Shown: in pieces, positions 1-8,121 of the stretch | Numbering within the stretch: position 1 is the stretch's first letter | Layout of the letters: each line of letters starts with the position of its first letter | DNA from: RH-AL1 sp965198495 | GTDB taxonomy: Bacteria > Pseudomonadota > Alphaproteobacteria > Rhizobiales > Beijerinckiaceae | Direction of reading: 5' to 3' | Assembly: GCA_965198495.1 (NCBI GenBank) | Contig: CBDAPL010000001.1 | Coordinates: forward strand, 3,162,001 to 3,226,000 | DNA: 64,000 bases | Translations under genes and position numbers: made by a program | The notes under the pieces: generated by a model | Seen by the model: only the letters and a program-made list of their open reading frames with translations | Told to the model about the DNA's origin: nothing | The model's database searches: none

Positions 1-1
1 C

Positions 2-529
2 AACACCTCGTCGATCTCGATCACCCGGCTCGCCTCGGCGACGGACAGGCCGGAGCGCTTTATCGGCATGCACTTCATGAATCCCGCCTTCAAGATGCAG
101 TTGGTGGAGCTGATTCGCGGCATAGCCACGGAAGACACGACCTTCGAGGCGGCGAAAGGCCTGATCGCCCGGCTCGGCAAGGTCGCGACGGTGTCGGAGG
201 ATTTCCCGGCCTTCATCGTCAATCGCATCCTGCTGCCGATGATCAACGAGGCGATCTACACGCTCTACGAAGGCGTCGGCTCGGTCGAGGCGATCGACAC
301 GGCGATGAAACTCGGCGCCAACCACCCGATGGGGCCGCTGACGCTCGCCGATTTCATCGGCCTCGACACGCTGCTCTCGGTCATGCAGGTGCTGCACGAA
401 GGCCTCGCCGATCCGAAGTACCGGCCCTGCCCGCTCCTCGTGAAATACGTCGAAGCCGGCTGGCTCGGCCGCAAGACGCAGCGCGGCTTCTACGATTATC
501 GGAGCGGCACGCCGATCCCGACGCGGTAG
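2..529 (+). CDS. 3-hydroxyacyl-CoA (3-hydroxybutyryl-CoA) dehydrogenase, C-terminal part
   Basis: The frame is open from the window edge, so the start and the NAD-binding Rossmann half lie outside. What is visible begins just before the family signature GMHFMNPAFKMQLVE, which carries the catalytic histidine. The linker helix with FIVNR follows, then the C-terminal substrate/dimerisation domain with NHPMGPLTLADFIGLD and the closing GRKTQRGFYDY motif. The family oxidises (S)-3-hydroxybutyryl-CoA to acetoacetyl-CoA with NAD+, in butyrate/PHB or beta-oxidation metabolism. The single-domain type (Hbd/PaaH) is indicated because nothing follows the C-terminal domain. The exact substrate cannot be fixed from this fragment. 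Confidence 0.93.
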   Translation, partial: NTSSISITRLASATDRPERFIGMHFMNPAFKMQLVELIRGIATEDTTFEAAKGLIARLGKVATVSEDFPAFIVNRILLPMINEAIYTLYEGVGSVEAIDTAMKLGANHPMGPLTLADFIGLDTLLSVMQVLHEGLADPKYRPCPLLVKYVEAGWLGRKTQRGFYDYRSGTPIPTR

Positions 530-616
530 ACGGACGAGCCAAGTCCTCGCCTCGCTTTGGCCAGATGCCGGCTCTATGCACAGACATCCGCGCACGCGGA
601 CGAGTCGGAGCCCATC

Positions 617-1255
617 TTGCGAGCCTGGTCAGCCATTCCATTCCTCGTGACGATTCTGGCGGCCGCCCCCGCGCTCGCCCATCCGCACGTCTGGGTCGAG
701 GCGAAGGCGCACGTCCTCTTCGACAAGGCCGGCATGGTCGACGGCATCCGCAACGACTGGGTGTTCGACGAAATGTACTCGGCCTTCGCCGTGCAGGGCC
801 TCGAGAAAGACGGCAAGCTCGCCACGTCGCGGGACCTCGCCTCACTCGCCAAGACCAACGTCGACTCACTCGCCGAATACGACTTCTTCACCTACGCCAA
901 GGTCGACGGGCACAAGCTGACCTTCAGGACGCCGATCGATTACTCGCTGGAAGAGAGGCCCGACAAGCGGGTGGTGCTGCACTTCACCCTGCCGCTCGCC
1001 GAGCCGACAAAGACCGGCCGCTACCTGACCTTTCAGGAATACGACCCAACCTATTTCGTCGATTTCGAGCTGGCGGCACACGACCCGGTCGACCTTGCGG
1101 GCGCACCGTCCGGCTGCTCGAAAAGCGTGCTCGGCGCCAACCCGCTCGTCGTGCAGGACGGCAAGGACCTGGCGAAAGCCTTCGATACCGGCCTGACGCC
1201 GAGCGACGATTTCGCCCTCAAGATGGCGAGCCGCGTCATCGTCGCCTGCCCCTGA
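617..1255 (+). CDS. DUF1007 family periplasmic protein
   Basis: A 212-residue secreted protein. I chose the TTG at 617 because GGAG lies 6 bases upstream and the product then opens with a clean signal peptide ending APALA before HPHVW. An in-frame TTG at 557 would add about 20 unsuitable residues. The HPHVWVEA opening of the mature protein and the later YDPTYFVDFE are typical of DUF1007, which is often annotated as an ABC transporter substrate-binding protein although it lacks that fold signature. The gene lies only 16 bases before a NicO-type transporter gene, an arrangement common in proteobacteria. This suggests a periplasmic partner in nickel/cobalt handling, with the N-terminal histidines of the mature protein as possible ligands. 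The function is inferred from context. Confidence 0.85.
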   Translation: MRAWSAIPFLVTILAAAPALAHPHVWVEAKAHVLFDKAGMVDGIRNDWVFDEMYSAFAVQGLEKDGKLATSRDLASLAKTNVDSLAEYDFFTYAKVDGHKLTFRTPIDYSLEERPDKRVVLHFTLPLAEPTKTGRYLTFQEYDPTYFVDFELAAHDPVDLAGAPSGCSKSVLGANPLVVQDGKDLAKAFDTGLTPSDDFALKMASRVIVACP

Positions 1256-1271
1256 CGGAGTGCGTCCGAGC

Positions 1272-2363
1272 GTGCCACCCAAAGCCATTTTGCCCCGCCT
1301 CGTTCTCGCAGGGGTCGCCTGCCTCGCGCTCGTCGCGACCGGCGGCCATGCCGTGGCGCAGATCGCGCATCATCCGTTCGCGGTCGGCGCGAGCGAGGGC
1401 GCCGTGGGGCATCAGAACGCGCTCGGCGCCTGGATCCTAGGCCAGGAGAGCCGTTTCTACCTCGCGCTGACCCATGCCGTGCGTGCCACGAAAGACGGCC
1501 CGGGCGCGGCGCTCGGTCTGATCGGCCTCAGCTTCGGCTACGGCATCTTCCACGCCGCCGGCCCCGGCCACGGCAAGGCGGTCATCACCTCCTACATGGT
1601 CTCCAACGAGGTGGCGCTGCGGCGCGGTCTCGCGATCGCCCTGCTCGCGGCGCTGCTGCAGGGGCTGGTCGCGACCACGATCGTCGGCATCGCCGCCTTC
1701 GTCTTCAACGCGACGGCGCCGTCGATGACGGCGGCCTCGCAGGCGATCGAACTGGCGAGTTACCTCGGGATCATCGCGCTCGGTCTGCTGCTCGTCTGGC
1801 GCAAGGGACGCGCGCTGCTCGCGGCGACGCGCTCGTTGCCGGCGCCTGCCCCCCTCGTCTTCGCTTCGAGCGCGTCACCAGTCGGCGTGTCTTACGCCGG
1901 TGGTTCGAGCGGCATGGCGCTGCCGAGCGTCGGCCGCTTCTTCGCCGACGACGGCCGCTCGCACCCTCGGGATTGCGATTGCGGCCACGCCCATATGCCG
2001 GATCCCGCGCTTCTCGGTGGCAAAAGCTTCGACTGGAAGGCCGCCGGCATCGCCGTCGTGACGGCGGGCGCGCGGCCCTGCTCCGGCGCGATCCTCGTCC
2101 TCGTGTTCTCGCTCGCGCAGGGCATCTTCCTCGCCGGCGTCGCCGCGACGTTCGCGATGGCGCTCGGCACCGCGCTCACCACCGGTGCGCTGGCGATCGC
2201 CGCCGTCTTCGCCAAGGACGCGGCGATGCGCCTTTCCGGCGCCGGCTCGCCGCGCGCGATCGTCATCGGCCGTCTCGTCGAGTTTGCCGCCGCGGCGTGC
2301 GTCCTGCTGTTCGGCATCGCGCTGCTCGCCGCGGCACTGTCGGGTGTCCATACCGGCGCCTGA
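1272..2363 (+). CDS. NicO-family nickel/cobalt transporter (RcnA-like)
   Basis: A 363-residue inner-membrane protein with an N-terminal signal/membrane segment and about six further hydrophobic segments. The NicO motif FHAAGPGHGKAV lies near residues 90-100, and the second conserved motif GARPCSGAILVLVFS near residue 260. A hydrophilic loop between the two halves holds the metal-ligand-rich string HPRDCDCGHAH (about residues 229-240). Family members export Ni2+/Co2+ (RcnA) or import them. The DUF1007 neighbour fits a metal-transport pair. GTG 1272 is preferred over GTG 1260 because the only Shine-Dalgarno-like GGAG (1257-1260) would overlap the earlier codon. Direction of transport cannot be read from sequence. 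Confidence 0.88.
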   Translation: MPPKAILPRLVLAGVACLALVATGGHAVAQIAHHPFAVGASEGAVGHQNALGAWILGQESRFYLALTHAVRATKDGPGAALGLIGLSFGYGIFHAAGPGHGKAVITSYMVSNEVALRRGLAIALLAALLQGLVATTIVGIAAFVFNATAPSMTAASQAIELASYLGIIALGLLLVWRKGRALLAATRSLPAPAPLVFASSASPVGVSYAGGSSGMALPSVGRFFADDGRSHPRDCDCGHAHMPDPALLGGKSFDWKAAGIAVVTAGARPCSGAILVLVFSLAQGIFLAGVAATFAMALGTALTTGALAIAAVFAKDAAMRLSGAGSPRAIVIGRLVEFAAAACVLLFGIALLAAALSGVHTGA

Positions 2364-2433
2364 CATCGAAACGGACGGCGAACCAAGCGCCTCACCGTCG
2401 GTTGATCGAGCCCCACCCATCAGAGGATCCACC

Positions 2434-2838
2434 ATGATCGTCCCGCACGACACGCTCGTCGCCGTCGCAGACGGCGAACACCTTCATCTGTTCCGATCCA
2501 GCGGCGAAGGTGAGCACGTCGAGCTCAAAGGCCTGGAACGCCCGATCATCCAAGGTTCGAACCACAGCGGCGGCGCTCACCATGGCAGCAGCGCCAGCAA
2601 TCCCGACGAGAAAGGCGACGCGCACGACATGTTCGCGGCGGCGAGCGTCGACTACCTGAACAAGCTGGCGATCGGCAACAAGATCGAGCATGCGATCATC
2701 GTCGCCGCCCCGAGGATGCTCGGCGAAATGCGCAAGCACTATCACAAGGCCCTCGAAGGGAAACTCCTGAAGGAGATACCCAAGGATCTTGCGGGCCAGA
2801 CATCGGACGTGATCAAGAAGGCCCTGCACGCCGCCTGA
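2434..2838 (+). CDS. Host-attachment (Host_attach/baeRF-type) family protein
   Basis: A 134-residue soluble protein. The start is ATG 2434, preceded by GAGG; the frame is open far upstream but the codons there overlap the NicO gene. The N-terminal VPHDTLVAVADGEHLHLFR and the C-terminal HAIIVAAPRMLGEMRKHYHK are characteristic of the family named 'protein required for attachment to host cells', which is distantly related to the eRF1 domain 1/archaeal release-factor fold. The middle is a histidine/glycine/serine-rich linker. The biochemical role is unknown, and the family name comes from an Agrobacterium attachment phenotype. It follows the NicO gene by about 70 bases and could be co-transcribed. 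Confidence 0.85.
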   Translation: MIVPHDTLVAVADGEHLHLFRSSGEGEHVELKGLERPIIQGSNHSGGAHHGSSASNPDEKGDAHDMFAAASVDYLNKLAIGNKIEHAIIVAAPRMLGEMRKHYHKALEGKLLKEIPKDLAGQTSDVIKKALHAA

Positions 2839-2846
2839 ACGTGCCG

Positions 2847-3002
2847 CTACGATGTCGCGAGCGAACGCGGATCATGGCTTGCCGCGTCACGCACGAGGCG
2901 GGCCATATGCGCGATGAGCGCCTCCACGCGAGCTGCCGTCGAGCCGCGCCTCTGCCGCCCGAAAGAGAGAACGGGCGCGACGAGGCGCAGGCTGTTGGAC
3001 AT
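2847..3002 (-). CDS. Possible small basic protein (51 aa), unknown
   Basis: Between the attachment-protein gene and the aldo/keto reductase the minus strand encodes a 51-residue ATG-to-TAG frame. It begins MSNSLRLVAPVLSFG and contains an amphipathic helix-like stretch RVEALIAHMARLVRDAA. The composition is protein-like (regular hydrophobic spacing, many Arg) and it would fill an otherwise empty 240-base gap. There is no convincing ribosome-binding site, and chance frames of this length occur at this GC content. It is offered as a candidate only. Confidence 0.3.
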   Translation of the reverse strand: MSNSLRLVAPVLSFGRQRRGSTAARVEALIAHMARLVRDAASHDPRSLATS

Positions 3003-3078
3003 TAAAAGATCGTCGGGGGCTCGCGGTCATCGAGGGGCAGGCTGCGCTCGACCGGCTCGTGAGCGAAGGAGACGCACT

Positions 3079-3906
3079 ATGCGAGAGATCGAGTTTCCGG
3101 ACGGGCGCAAGGTACCGGCCTTGGGGCAAGGCACTTGGCGCCTGGGGGAGGATCGCGCCGCGGCCGGCGTCGAGACGAAGGCGCTTTTGGCCGGCCTCGA
3201 TGCCGGCATGAGCCTTGTCGATACGGCGGAGATGTACGGCGAGGGCTCGACCGAGACTTTTCTGGGCCATGCGCTTGCCGGCCGGCGCGACGACGTCTTC
3301 CTCGTCAGCAAGGTCTATCCGCAAAACGCGTCGCGCACGCGCCTGCCCACCGCTTGCGACGCGAGCCTGAAGCGGTTGCGCACCGACCATCTCGACCTCT
3401 ACCTGCTGCACTGGCCCGGCAGCGTGCCGCTCGCCGAGACGGTCGAGGCGATGGAGGCGCTGCGAGAAAACGGCAAGATCGGCGCCTGGGGTGTCAGCAA
3501 TTTCGACACCGCGACCATGCAGGCCTTGATCGAGGCGGGAGGGCAGCGTTGCGCGACCAATCAGGTGCTCTACAACGTGACGCGACGCGGGCCGGAGTTC
3601 GATCTTCTCCCATGGCTTGCCGAGCGTGCCATACCGCTGATGGCCTACAGCCCGGTCGAGCAGGGGCGCCTGCCGCGCGGTGGCACGCTCGAAGCCGTCG
3701 CCGAAGCGCACGGTGTCTCGACTTACCAGGTCGCGCTTGCCTGGGTGATGCGCAATGGCGCGATCGCCATACCGAAAACGGCCAGCGTCGCCCACATCAG
3801 AGACAATCGCGCGGCGGCCGATCTCGCGCTGACGCACGAGGACATCGCCGCGATCGATGCCGCTTTCTCGCCTCCAACACGCAAGCAGCGCCTCGAGATG
3901 CTGTAG
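3079..3906 (+). CDS. Aldo/keto reductase
   Basis: A 275-residue cytosolic NADPH-dependent oxidoreductase of the AKR superfamily (YeaE/DkgA-like). The catalytic tetrad is visible: Asp and Tyr in VDTAEMYGEG, Lys in FLVSKVYP and His in YLLHWPG. The substrate-loop Asn is in GVSNFDT, and the C-terminal cofactor motif is AIPKTAS. ATG 3079 has AAGGAGA 5-11 bases upstream. Family members reduce aldehydes, methylglyoxal or diketo acids; the physiological substrate cannot be assigned here. It is a stand-alone gene, since the next gene has its own spacing of about 50 bases and is of unknown type. Confidence 0.93.
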   Translation: MREIEFPDGRKVPALGQGTWRLGEDRAAAGVETKALLAGLDAGMSLVDTAEMYGEGSTETFLGHALAGRRDDVFLVSKVYPQNASRTRLPTACDASLKRLRTDHLDLYLLHWPGSVPLAETVEAMEALRENGKIGAWGVSNFDTATMQALIEAGGQRCATNQVLYNVTRRGPEFDLLPWLAERAIPLMAYSPVEQGRLPRGGTLEAVAEAHGVSTYQVALAWVMRNGAIAIPKTASVAHIRDNRAAADLALTHEDIAAIDAAFSPPTRKQRLEML

Positions 3907-3953
3907 CGCGCGCGAATCGATGCGTTCTGAATTAGGGTCGCGGCGATGGAGGC

Positions 3954-4178
3954 ATGATGATGAGAGTCGCTGACGACACCAAGACGCTATTGCGCCGGGC
4001 CTTCGCGGGCGAGAGCCTCACCTTGGACCGCGAGGCCCACTCGTTGCACGTGCTTACGCAAGTGGCTGTCGCGTTGCAGCCCGGGGCTAATATGGCGATC
4101 CGCAACGCCGAGCTGATGAGCCCGATCGAGCGAGCGAGTGTCGAGTCAGCCAGTAAAGGCCGGATCGTCTACGTCTGA
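3954..4178 (+). CDS. Small hypothetical protein (74 aa)
   Basis: A 74-residue soluble frame starting at the first of three consecutive ATG codons, with GGAG about 5 bases upstream. It is mostly helical and contains LLRRAFAGESLTLDREAHSL and an Ala/Ser-rich end. No domain was recognised and there are no membrane segments. The ribosome-binding site, codon use like the neighbours and a gene-sized gap support it being real. It ends 36 bases from the stop of the convergent CsbD-like gene. Confidence 0.55.
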   Translation: MMMRVADDTKTLLRRAFAGESLTLDREAHSLHVLTQVAVALQPGANMAIRNAELMSPIERASVESASKGRIVYV

Positions 4179-4214
4179 CCGTCGCGCCCAAGCGACGGCA
4201 TTGCAGTTGGCGTC

Positions 4215-4550
4215 TCAGTTGGTCGTCAACTGCGCCAGCACGTAGCCGACGAGAGCGGCAATCAGAAGCGCGATCAGTGGACGCGCGATCACCTCGCGTT
4301 CCAGACTTTCCTTCATGGGTTTCACCGCGTCGCGGGCTGAGGCGAACACCTTGTCGGCGGATTCCGACGCATCCGCGAAGGTGTCGCCGAGCGTGTCCTT
4401 GGCCTGTCCATAGAGATCCTGCGCCGCGCCGGTCGCCTGTCGCACGCGCCCGCTCGCCTGCGTCTCGTGATCCCCGGTCACATTGCCGACCGCCGCCTCG
4501 GCCTTGCCGACCGTCTCCTTGGCCGTTCCGGTGATCCGATCGGTATCCAT
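4215..4550 (-). CDS. CsbD-family stress-response protein with C-terminal membrane anchor
   Basis: An 111-residue protein. The CsbD-like region is at residues 1-60 (MDTDRITGTAKETVGKAEAA, then TGDHETQASGRVRQATG). A helical linker follows, and then one hydrophobic segment (about residues 92-108, RPLIALLIAALVGYVLAQL) that would tether it to the inner membrane. ATG 4550 is chosen because GGAG lies 5 bases upstream; an upstream in-frame start at 4610 adds 20 unrelated residues. CsbD-like proteins are small, abundant, general-stress-induced proteins of unknown mechanism. The membrane-anchored variant is frequent in alphaproteobacteria. Confidence 0.88.
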   Translation of the reverse strand: MDTDRITGTAKETVGKAEAAVGNVTGDHETQASGRVRQATGAAQDLYGQAKDTLGDTFADASESADKVFASARDAVKPMKESLEREVIARPLIALLIAALVGYVLAQLTTN

Positions 4551-4726
4551 GTCCCACTCCATCTCAGAACTTATCAGGGCCTGATATGGCGCGGCTTTCT
4601 GGCTCAGCAATAGGCCGCCGTCCGCTTTCGTCAGGCGAAAGTCGCACTAAGTCGCGCCCGTAGCGAAGGTGGCGGCGACTTCGGACACAGTCGCGCCGTT
4701 AGCAGGGCATTGCGGCCGCGTCCCGA

Positions 4727-5620
4727 TCAATTCGCGTCGATAGCGCTCGATATGGGTTCCATCGTGCGGCGCGCGAGCGTTTCGTTGGAGGTGCCGTTGC
4801 GTCCCTCCCGCGCCATGGTCGCGACGGCAAGGCCAAGCGCGTGAATGCTGGAGCGCAGACCACCATCGGCCTCTTCGGGGTCGAGCGGTTCGGCACGATC
4901 CGAGTGCCGTTCGCCTTCGAGCTGGCGAATGCGGGCTTGAGCTTCGTCGAGCTCGCGACGCAGCGATAGGCCGCTCGACTCGTGGCGAGTGGCCTGAGCC
5001 ATGGCGATCTCGAGCCGATTTCGGATGCTGGCCGCAAGGCCCTCCTCGCGCGACCTCGAACTCTTCGCGGCGCGTTCCTCCTCGAGTTGGGCGGCGCGGC
5101 GTTCGAGCGAGGCGATCTCGAGGCGCCGGCTTTCAGCCAGGTCGCCGAGGTTTCGCAAATCGGCGTGCGCGGACTCGGCTTCTCGCGCCCTGCGCTCGGC
5201 GAGGCCCAGAGCATCGAAGAGCTCGACCTGAAGCGCACCGGCCTCGGCGTTCGTCTCGCTCGAGTCACGCGACAGCCGCTTGATCTCGACGTCCTGCGCC
5301 TGCTCGAGCCGGCGCAGCGCGGCGACCTCGTCGGCGAGCCGCGCCGCGGCGACGCTGTGGCGCCCGATCGCCGCCATATCGGCGCCCTTCGAGACCTGGA
5401 CTCTCTCCATCGCTCGCTCGATCCGCAGGCGCTCCACCGCGAATTCGGCGCGCAATCCGTCGCGCTCGGCAAGAATCTCCTGCATGGAAAGCGGGATCTG
5501 CAGCTGCAGGCGGCGACGGGAGAGCCGAAGGGCGCGTCTCCAGAAGAAAGGCGCGAAAGCAAGCGCGGCAAGCGCGGTCAAGATGCAGCCGAGCGCGAAA
5601 TAGATGCCTTGTTCAATCAA
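4727..5620 (-). CDS. Membrane-anchored coiled-coil protein, alphaproteobacterial conserved hypothetical
   Basis: A 297-residue protein. One N-terminal transmembrane helix (residues 5-27, GIYFALGCILTALAALAFAP) is followed by the basic stretch RRALRLSRRRLQLQIP. Nearly the whole remainder, about residues 45-235, is a heptad-rich coiled coil with many Glu/Arg/Leu/Ala. The opening and the LSMQEILAERDGLRAEFAV segment are strongly conserved in Hyphomicrobiales by my recollection of the family, but no function is established. It follows eipA by 94 bases on the same strand, which makes an envelope-related role plausible, by inference only. Confidence 0.85.
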   Translation of the reverse strand: MIEQGIYFALGCILTALAALAFAPFFWRRALRLSRRRLQLQIPLSMQEILAERDGLRAEFAVERLRIERAMERVQVSKGADMAAIGRHSVAAARLADEVAALRRLEQAQDVEIKRLSRDSSETNAEAGALQVELFDALGLAERRAREAESAHADLRNLGDLAESRRLEIASLERRAAQLEEERAAKSSRSREEGLAASIRNRLEIAMAQATRHESSGLSLRRELDEAQARIRQLEGERHSDRAEPLDPEEADGGLRSSIHALGLAVATMAREGRNGTSNETLARRTMEPISSAIDAN

Positions 5621-5714
5621 TGCGCTTCAGCCCGCCGACACGCGTTACCGCCGTACCGACTTATGCCATGCACGCCCTGCGAGGGCAAAAACCTCTATTG
5701 GAACCACCGAAAGA

Positions 5715-6299
5715 TCAGAACGGGTTCCATGTCTGGCTGGGCGTGAACTTCAGGTATCCGATATTGAGGCCAAGACGCGCGCCGAGCCCGGTACGGATCG
5801 GCACGACCACGACGTTATCGTTGATCAGCGTCGTCATGCCGAGACCGCCGATGAAGTAGGCGGATCCATCCAGGCCGCCGAAGCGCTGGAAGATCGCCTG
5901 CCGGTCCGGCAGATTGTAGACCAGCATCATCGTGCGGTCGCCATCGCCACCGGCATCGAAGCCGAGCGACGGACCCTGCCAGAACAGGCGTCGGTCGCCG
6001 CCGTTGCGGGTGTATAACGTCCCTTCCCCGTAGCGAAGACCGCCGACGAAGGCTCCCCCCGCCTCTTCGCCGAGGATGTAGCCGTTGGGGCTGCCCCAGC
6101 GCCGGCCCGCCATCTCCACGACTTCGGCAAGGCTCTTTGAAACGGAGCCGAAAAAGCGGTGTCCGTTCATCACGACCTGATCGTTCGTGTAGACGATCGG
6201 CCGTTCCTCGAACGCCAGGGCCGCTCCGGACGTGCCGACCGACGCGACCGCGCAGGCGCCGACGGCTTTCAAGAAATCACGTCGCCCGTTCTGTCGCAT
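5715..6299 (-). CDS. eipA: EipA-type envelope integrity protein (DUF1134)
   Basis: A 194-residue exported protein. The N-terminal RRDFLKAVGACAVASVG resembles a twin-arginine (Tat) or hydrophobic signal and is followed by an AxA-type end near AALAFEE. The mature part matches DUF1134: GYILGEEAGGAFVGGLRYG, LFWQGPSLGFDAGGDG, and the glycine-rich YFIGGLGMTTLINDNVVVVPIRTGLG region. In Brucella, EipA is a periplasmic protein needed for envelope integrity and virulence, with a small beta-barrel fold. No operon partner is obvious, although a coiled-coil membrane protein gene follows on the same strand. Confidence 0.85.
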   Translation of the reverse strand: MRQNGRRDFLKAVGACAVASVGTSGAALAFEERPIVYTNDQVVMNGHRFFGSVSKSLAEVVEMAGRRWGSPNGYILGEEAGGAFVGGLRYGEGTLYTRNGGDRRLFWQGPSLGFDAGGDGDRTMMLVYNLPDRQAIFQRFGGLDGSAYFIGGLGMTTLINDNVVVVPIRTGLGARLGLNIGYLKFTPSQTWNPF

Positions 6300-6398
6300 C
6301 GCCCGATCCCCGTCCGTCCCATGCTGGTCGCCGGATGAAGCAAATCCAAGGCGTAGCGATCACCGACGTGATCTTCGCCGCGCATCGTTAACGGAGGC

Positions 6399-7235
6399 TT
6401 AAGCGCGTAGGGCGACGCTGCGTTGACAATCGCCCCAGGCGACGAATGGCCCGTTGCGGTATTGCGCATCGGCCTTGCCGTACGTGAGCGCGACACCGGT
6501 TTCGTCAACCACGAGGCCGCCAGCCGCGCGCAGGACAGCGTCGCCCGCGGCGGTATCCCATTCCATCGTCTGACCGAAGCGTGGGTAGACATCGGCCTCG
6601 CCCTCGGCGAGCACGCAAAACTTCAAGGAAGACCCGGCCGAACGCCGTTCCGCGATGGGCAGGCTTGACAAGAACGCCTCGGTTTTCTCGTCGACATGCG
6701 ACCGGCTCGCCAGGGCGGTGAGCCCCTGGTTCGGGCAGACGCGGACGTGGATTTCGCGTCGATCGGCGATCGCCGGCATGGCCGCGCCAGGCTCGACCTG
6801 GCAGCTGTAGGCATGCGCGCCGGCCATCCACAACCGGCCGATCGCCGGGGCGTAAACGGCCCCGGCCCGCGGGACGCCGTCGAGAATCAGCGCGATGTTG
6901 ATGGTGAACTCACCATTGCGGTGGAGGAACTCGCGGGTCCCATCGACGGGATCGACGAGGATGAACGCGCGCCCGCAGCGGGGCTTCTCGCCGCGCGAGG
7001 CGGCCTCTTCGGCGATGACCGGAAAGCGCGGCAGCCGCTTGGCCAGCCCAGCGAGAATGATCGCCTCGGCGCGCTCGTCGGCGTCGCAGACCATGCTCGA
7101 GTCGGCCTTGCGGCGGGCGTGGTGATCGCCCGCATAGACACACATGACGGCCACGGCGGCTTCGATCGTCAACTCAGCGAAGATTTCCGCCACCTCATCG
7201 CAGTCGATCGATAGAGCGGGCTTGGCTGACGCCAT
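6399..7235 (-). CDS. cysQ: 3'(2'),5'-bisphosphate nucleotidase CysQ
   Basis: A 278-residue cytosolic phosphatase of the inositol monophosphatase/FIG superfamily. The metal-binding motifs are in order: EEAA near residue 80, DPVDGTREF near residue 97, and EWDTAAGDAVL near residue 225. CysQ hydrolyses 3'-phosphoadenosine 5'-phosphate (PAP) to AMP, removing the by-product of PAPS-dependent sulfate assimilation; it needs Mg2+ and is inhibited by Li+. The length is slightly above the E. coli enzyme. It is divergent from the next gene, with about 150 bases between starts. An inositol phosphatase activity cannot be excluded. Confidence 0.92.
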   Translation of the reverse strand: MASAKPALSIDCDEVAEIFAELTIEAAVAVMCVYAGDHHARRKADSSMVCDADERAEAIILAGLAKRLPRFPVIAEEAASRGEKPRCGRAFILVDPVDGTREFLHRNGEFTINIALILDGVPRAGAVYAPAIGRLWMAGAHAYSCQVEPGAAMPAIADRREIHVRVCPNQGLTALASRSHVDEKTEAFLSSLPIAERRSAGSSLKFCVLAEGEADVYPRFGQTMEWDTAAGDAVLRAAGGLVVDETGVALTYGKADAQYRNGPFVAWGDCQRSVALRA

Positions 7236-7384
7236 TCGATTTCACCTGACACGCGACGCCGAAAAGCCCTGCGCCTTTCCAACTCTCAACGCAAGCTGGG
7301 CACCTTTTCGCCCAAATCAATTAGCCGTACTGTCACGCAGACATCACATCCGGTACACGTATCCGCTGCCGGGGCGTCGCAAAC

Positions 7385-8119
7385 ATGGTCGAAGTGCAAG
7401 GTTTTCCGCGGCCCTGCCGTGCTGTGGTCGTCGGCGCATCAGGTGGCATCGGCGGTGCCCTGGCGGCTCGTCTCTCCGCGGCGGGGATCGCGGTGCATGC
7501 GCTTTCAAGACGCCCGGTCGGCGCGGGTGAACGCATCACGTCCGGGCCGCTCGATCTCGGCGATCCCGCCAGTATCGCCGCCGCTTGCACCGCCCTCGGC
7601 GAGGGTGCTCCGCTCCGCCTAGCGATCGTCGCCACCGGCATCCTCCACGACGCGGCGCTCCAGCCGGAGAAAAGCGTCAAGATGCTCGACGCGGACGATC
7701 TCGCGCGCGTCTTCGCCATTAACACAATCGGTCCAGCGCTCGTCGCCAAGCATTTGCTGCCGCTGCTGCCGCGCGACGGCAAGGCCGTTTTCGCGGTGCT
7801 GTCGGCACGTGTCGGCAGCATATCGGACAATCGAATCGGTGGCTGGTACGGCTATCGAGCGTCGAAGGCGGCGCTGAACCAGATCGTGCGCACGCTGGCG
7901 ATCGAGATGCGGCGGACACGTCCGGAAGCGATTGTGGTCGCGCTGCACCCGGGCACGGTCGCGACCGCGCTCAGCGCGCCTTTTCGCGGCGGCGTCGAGG
8001 TGGAACGCCTGTTCACACCGGATGATGCGGCGGCCAAGCTGCTCGCCGTCATCGAGCATCTCGAACCAAGCGACAGCGGCGGCTTCTTCGCCTGGGACGG
8101 CTCGGCGATCCCGTTTTGA
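7385..8119 (+). CDS. SDR family oxidoreductase (C-factor-like)
   Basis: A 244-residue short-chain dehydrogenase. The nucleotide-binding glycine motif is VVVGASGGIGGAL (residues 14-26), the LAIVATGILHD segment corresponds to the NNAG region, a serine lies in FAVLSARVGS, and the catalytic pair is in YGYRASKAALNQ (YxxxK). It ends in an atypical short C-terminus, GGFFAWDGSAIPF, that is typical of the C-factor/CsgA-like SDR subgroup. ATG 7385 is the first start in frame. Its stop lies 2 bases from the stop of the convergent TetR gene. The substrate is unknown. Confidence 0.9.
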   Translation: MVEVQGFPRPCRAVVVGASGGIGGALAARLSAAGIAVHALSRRPVGAGERITSGPLDLGDPASIAAACTALGEGAPLRLAIVATGILHDAALQPEKSVKMLDADDLARVFAINTIGPALVAKHLLPLLPRDGKAVFAVLSARVGSISDNRIGGWYGYRASKAALNQIVRTLAIEMRRTRPEAIVVALHPGTVATALSAPFRGGVEVERLFTPDDAAAKLLAVIEHLEPSDSGGFFAWDGSAIPF

Positions 8120-8121
8120 CC

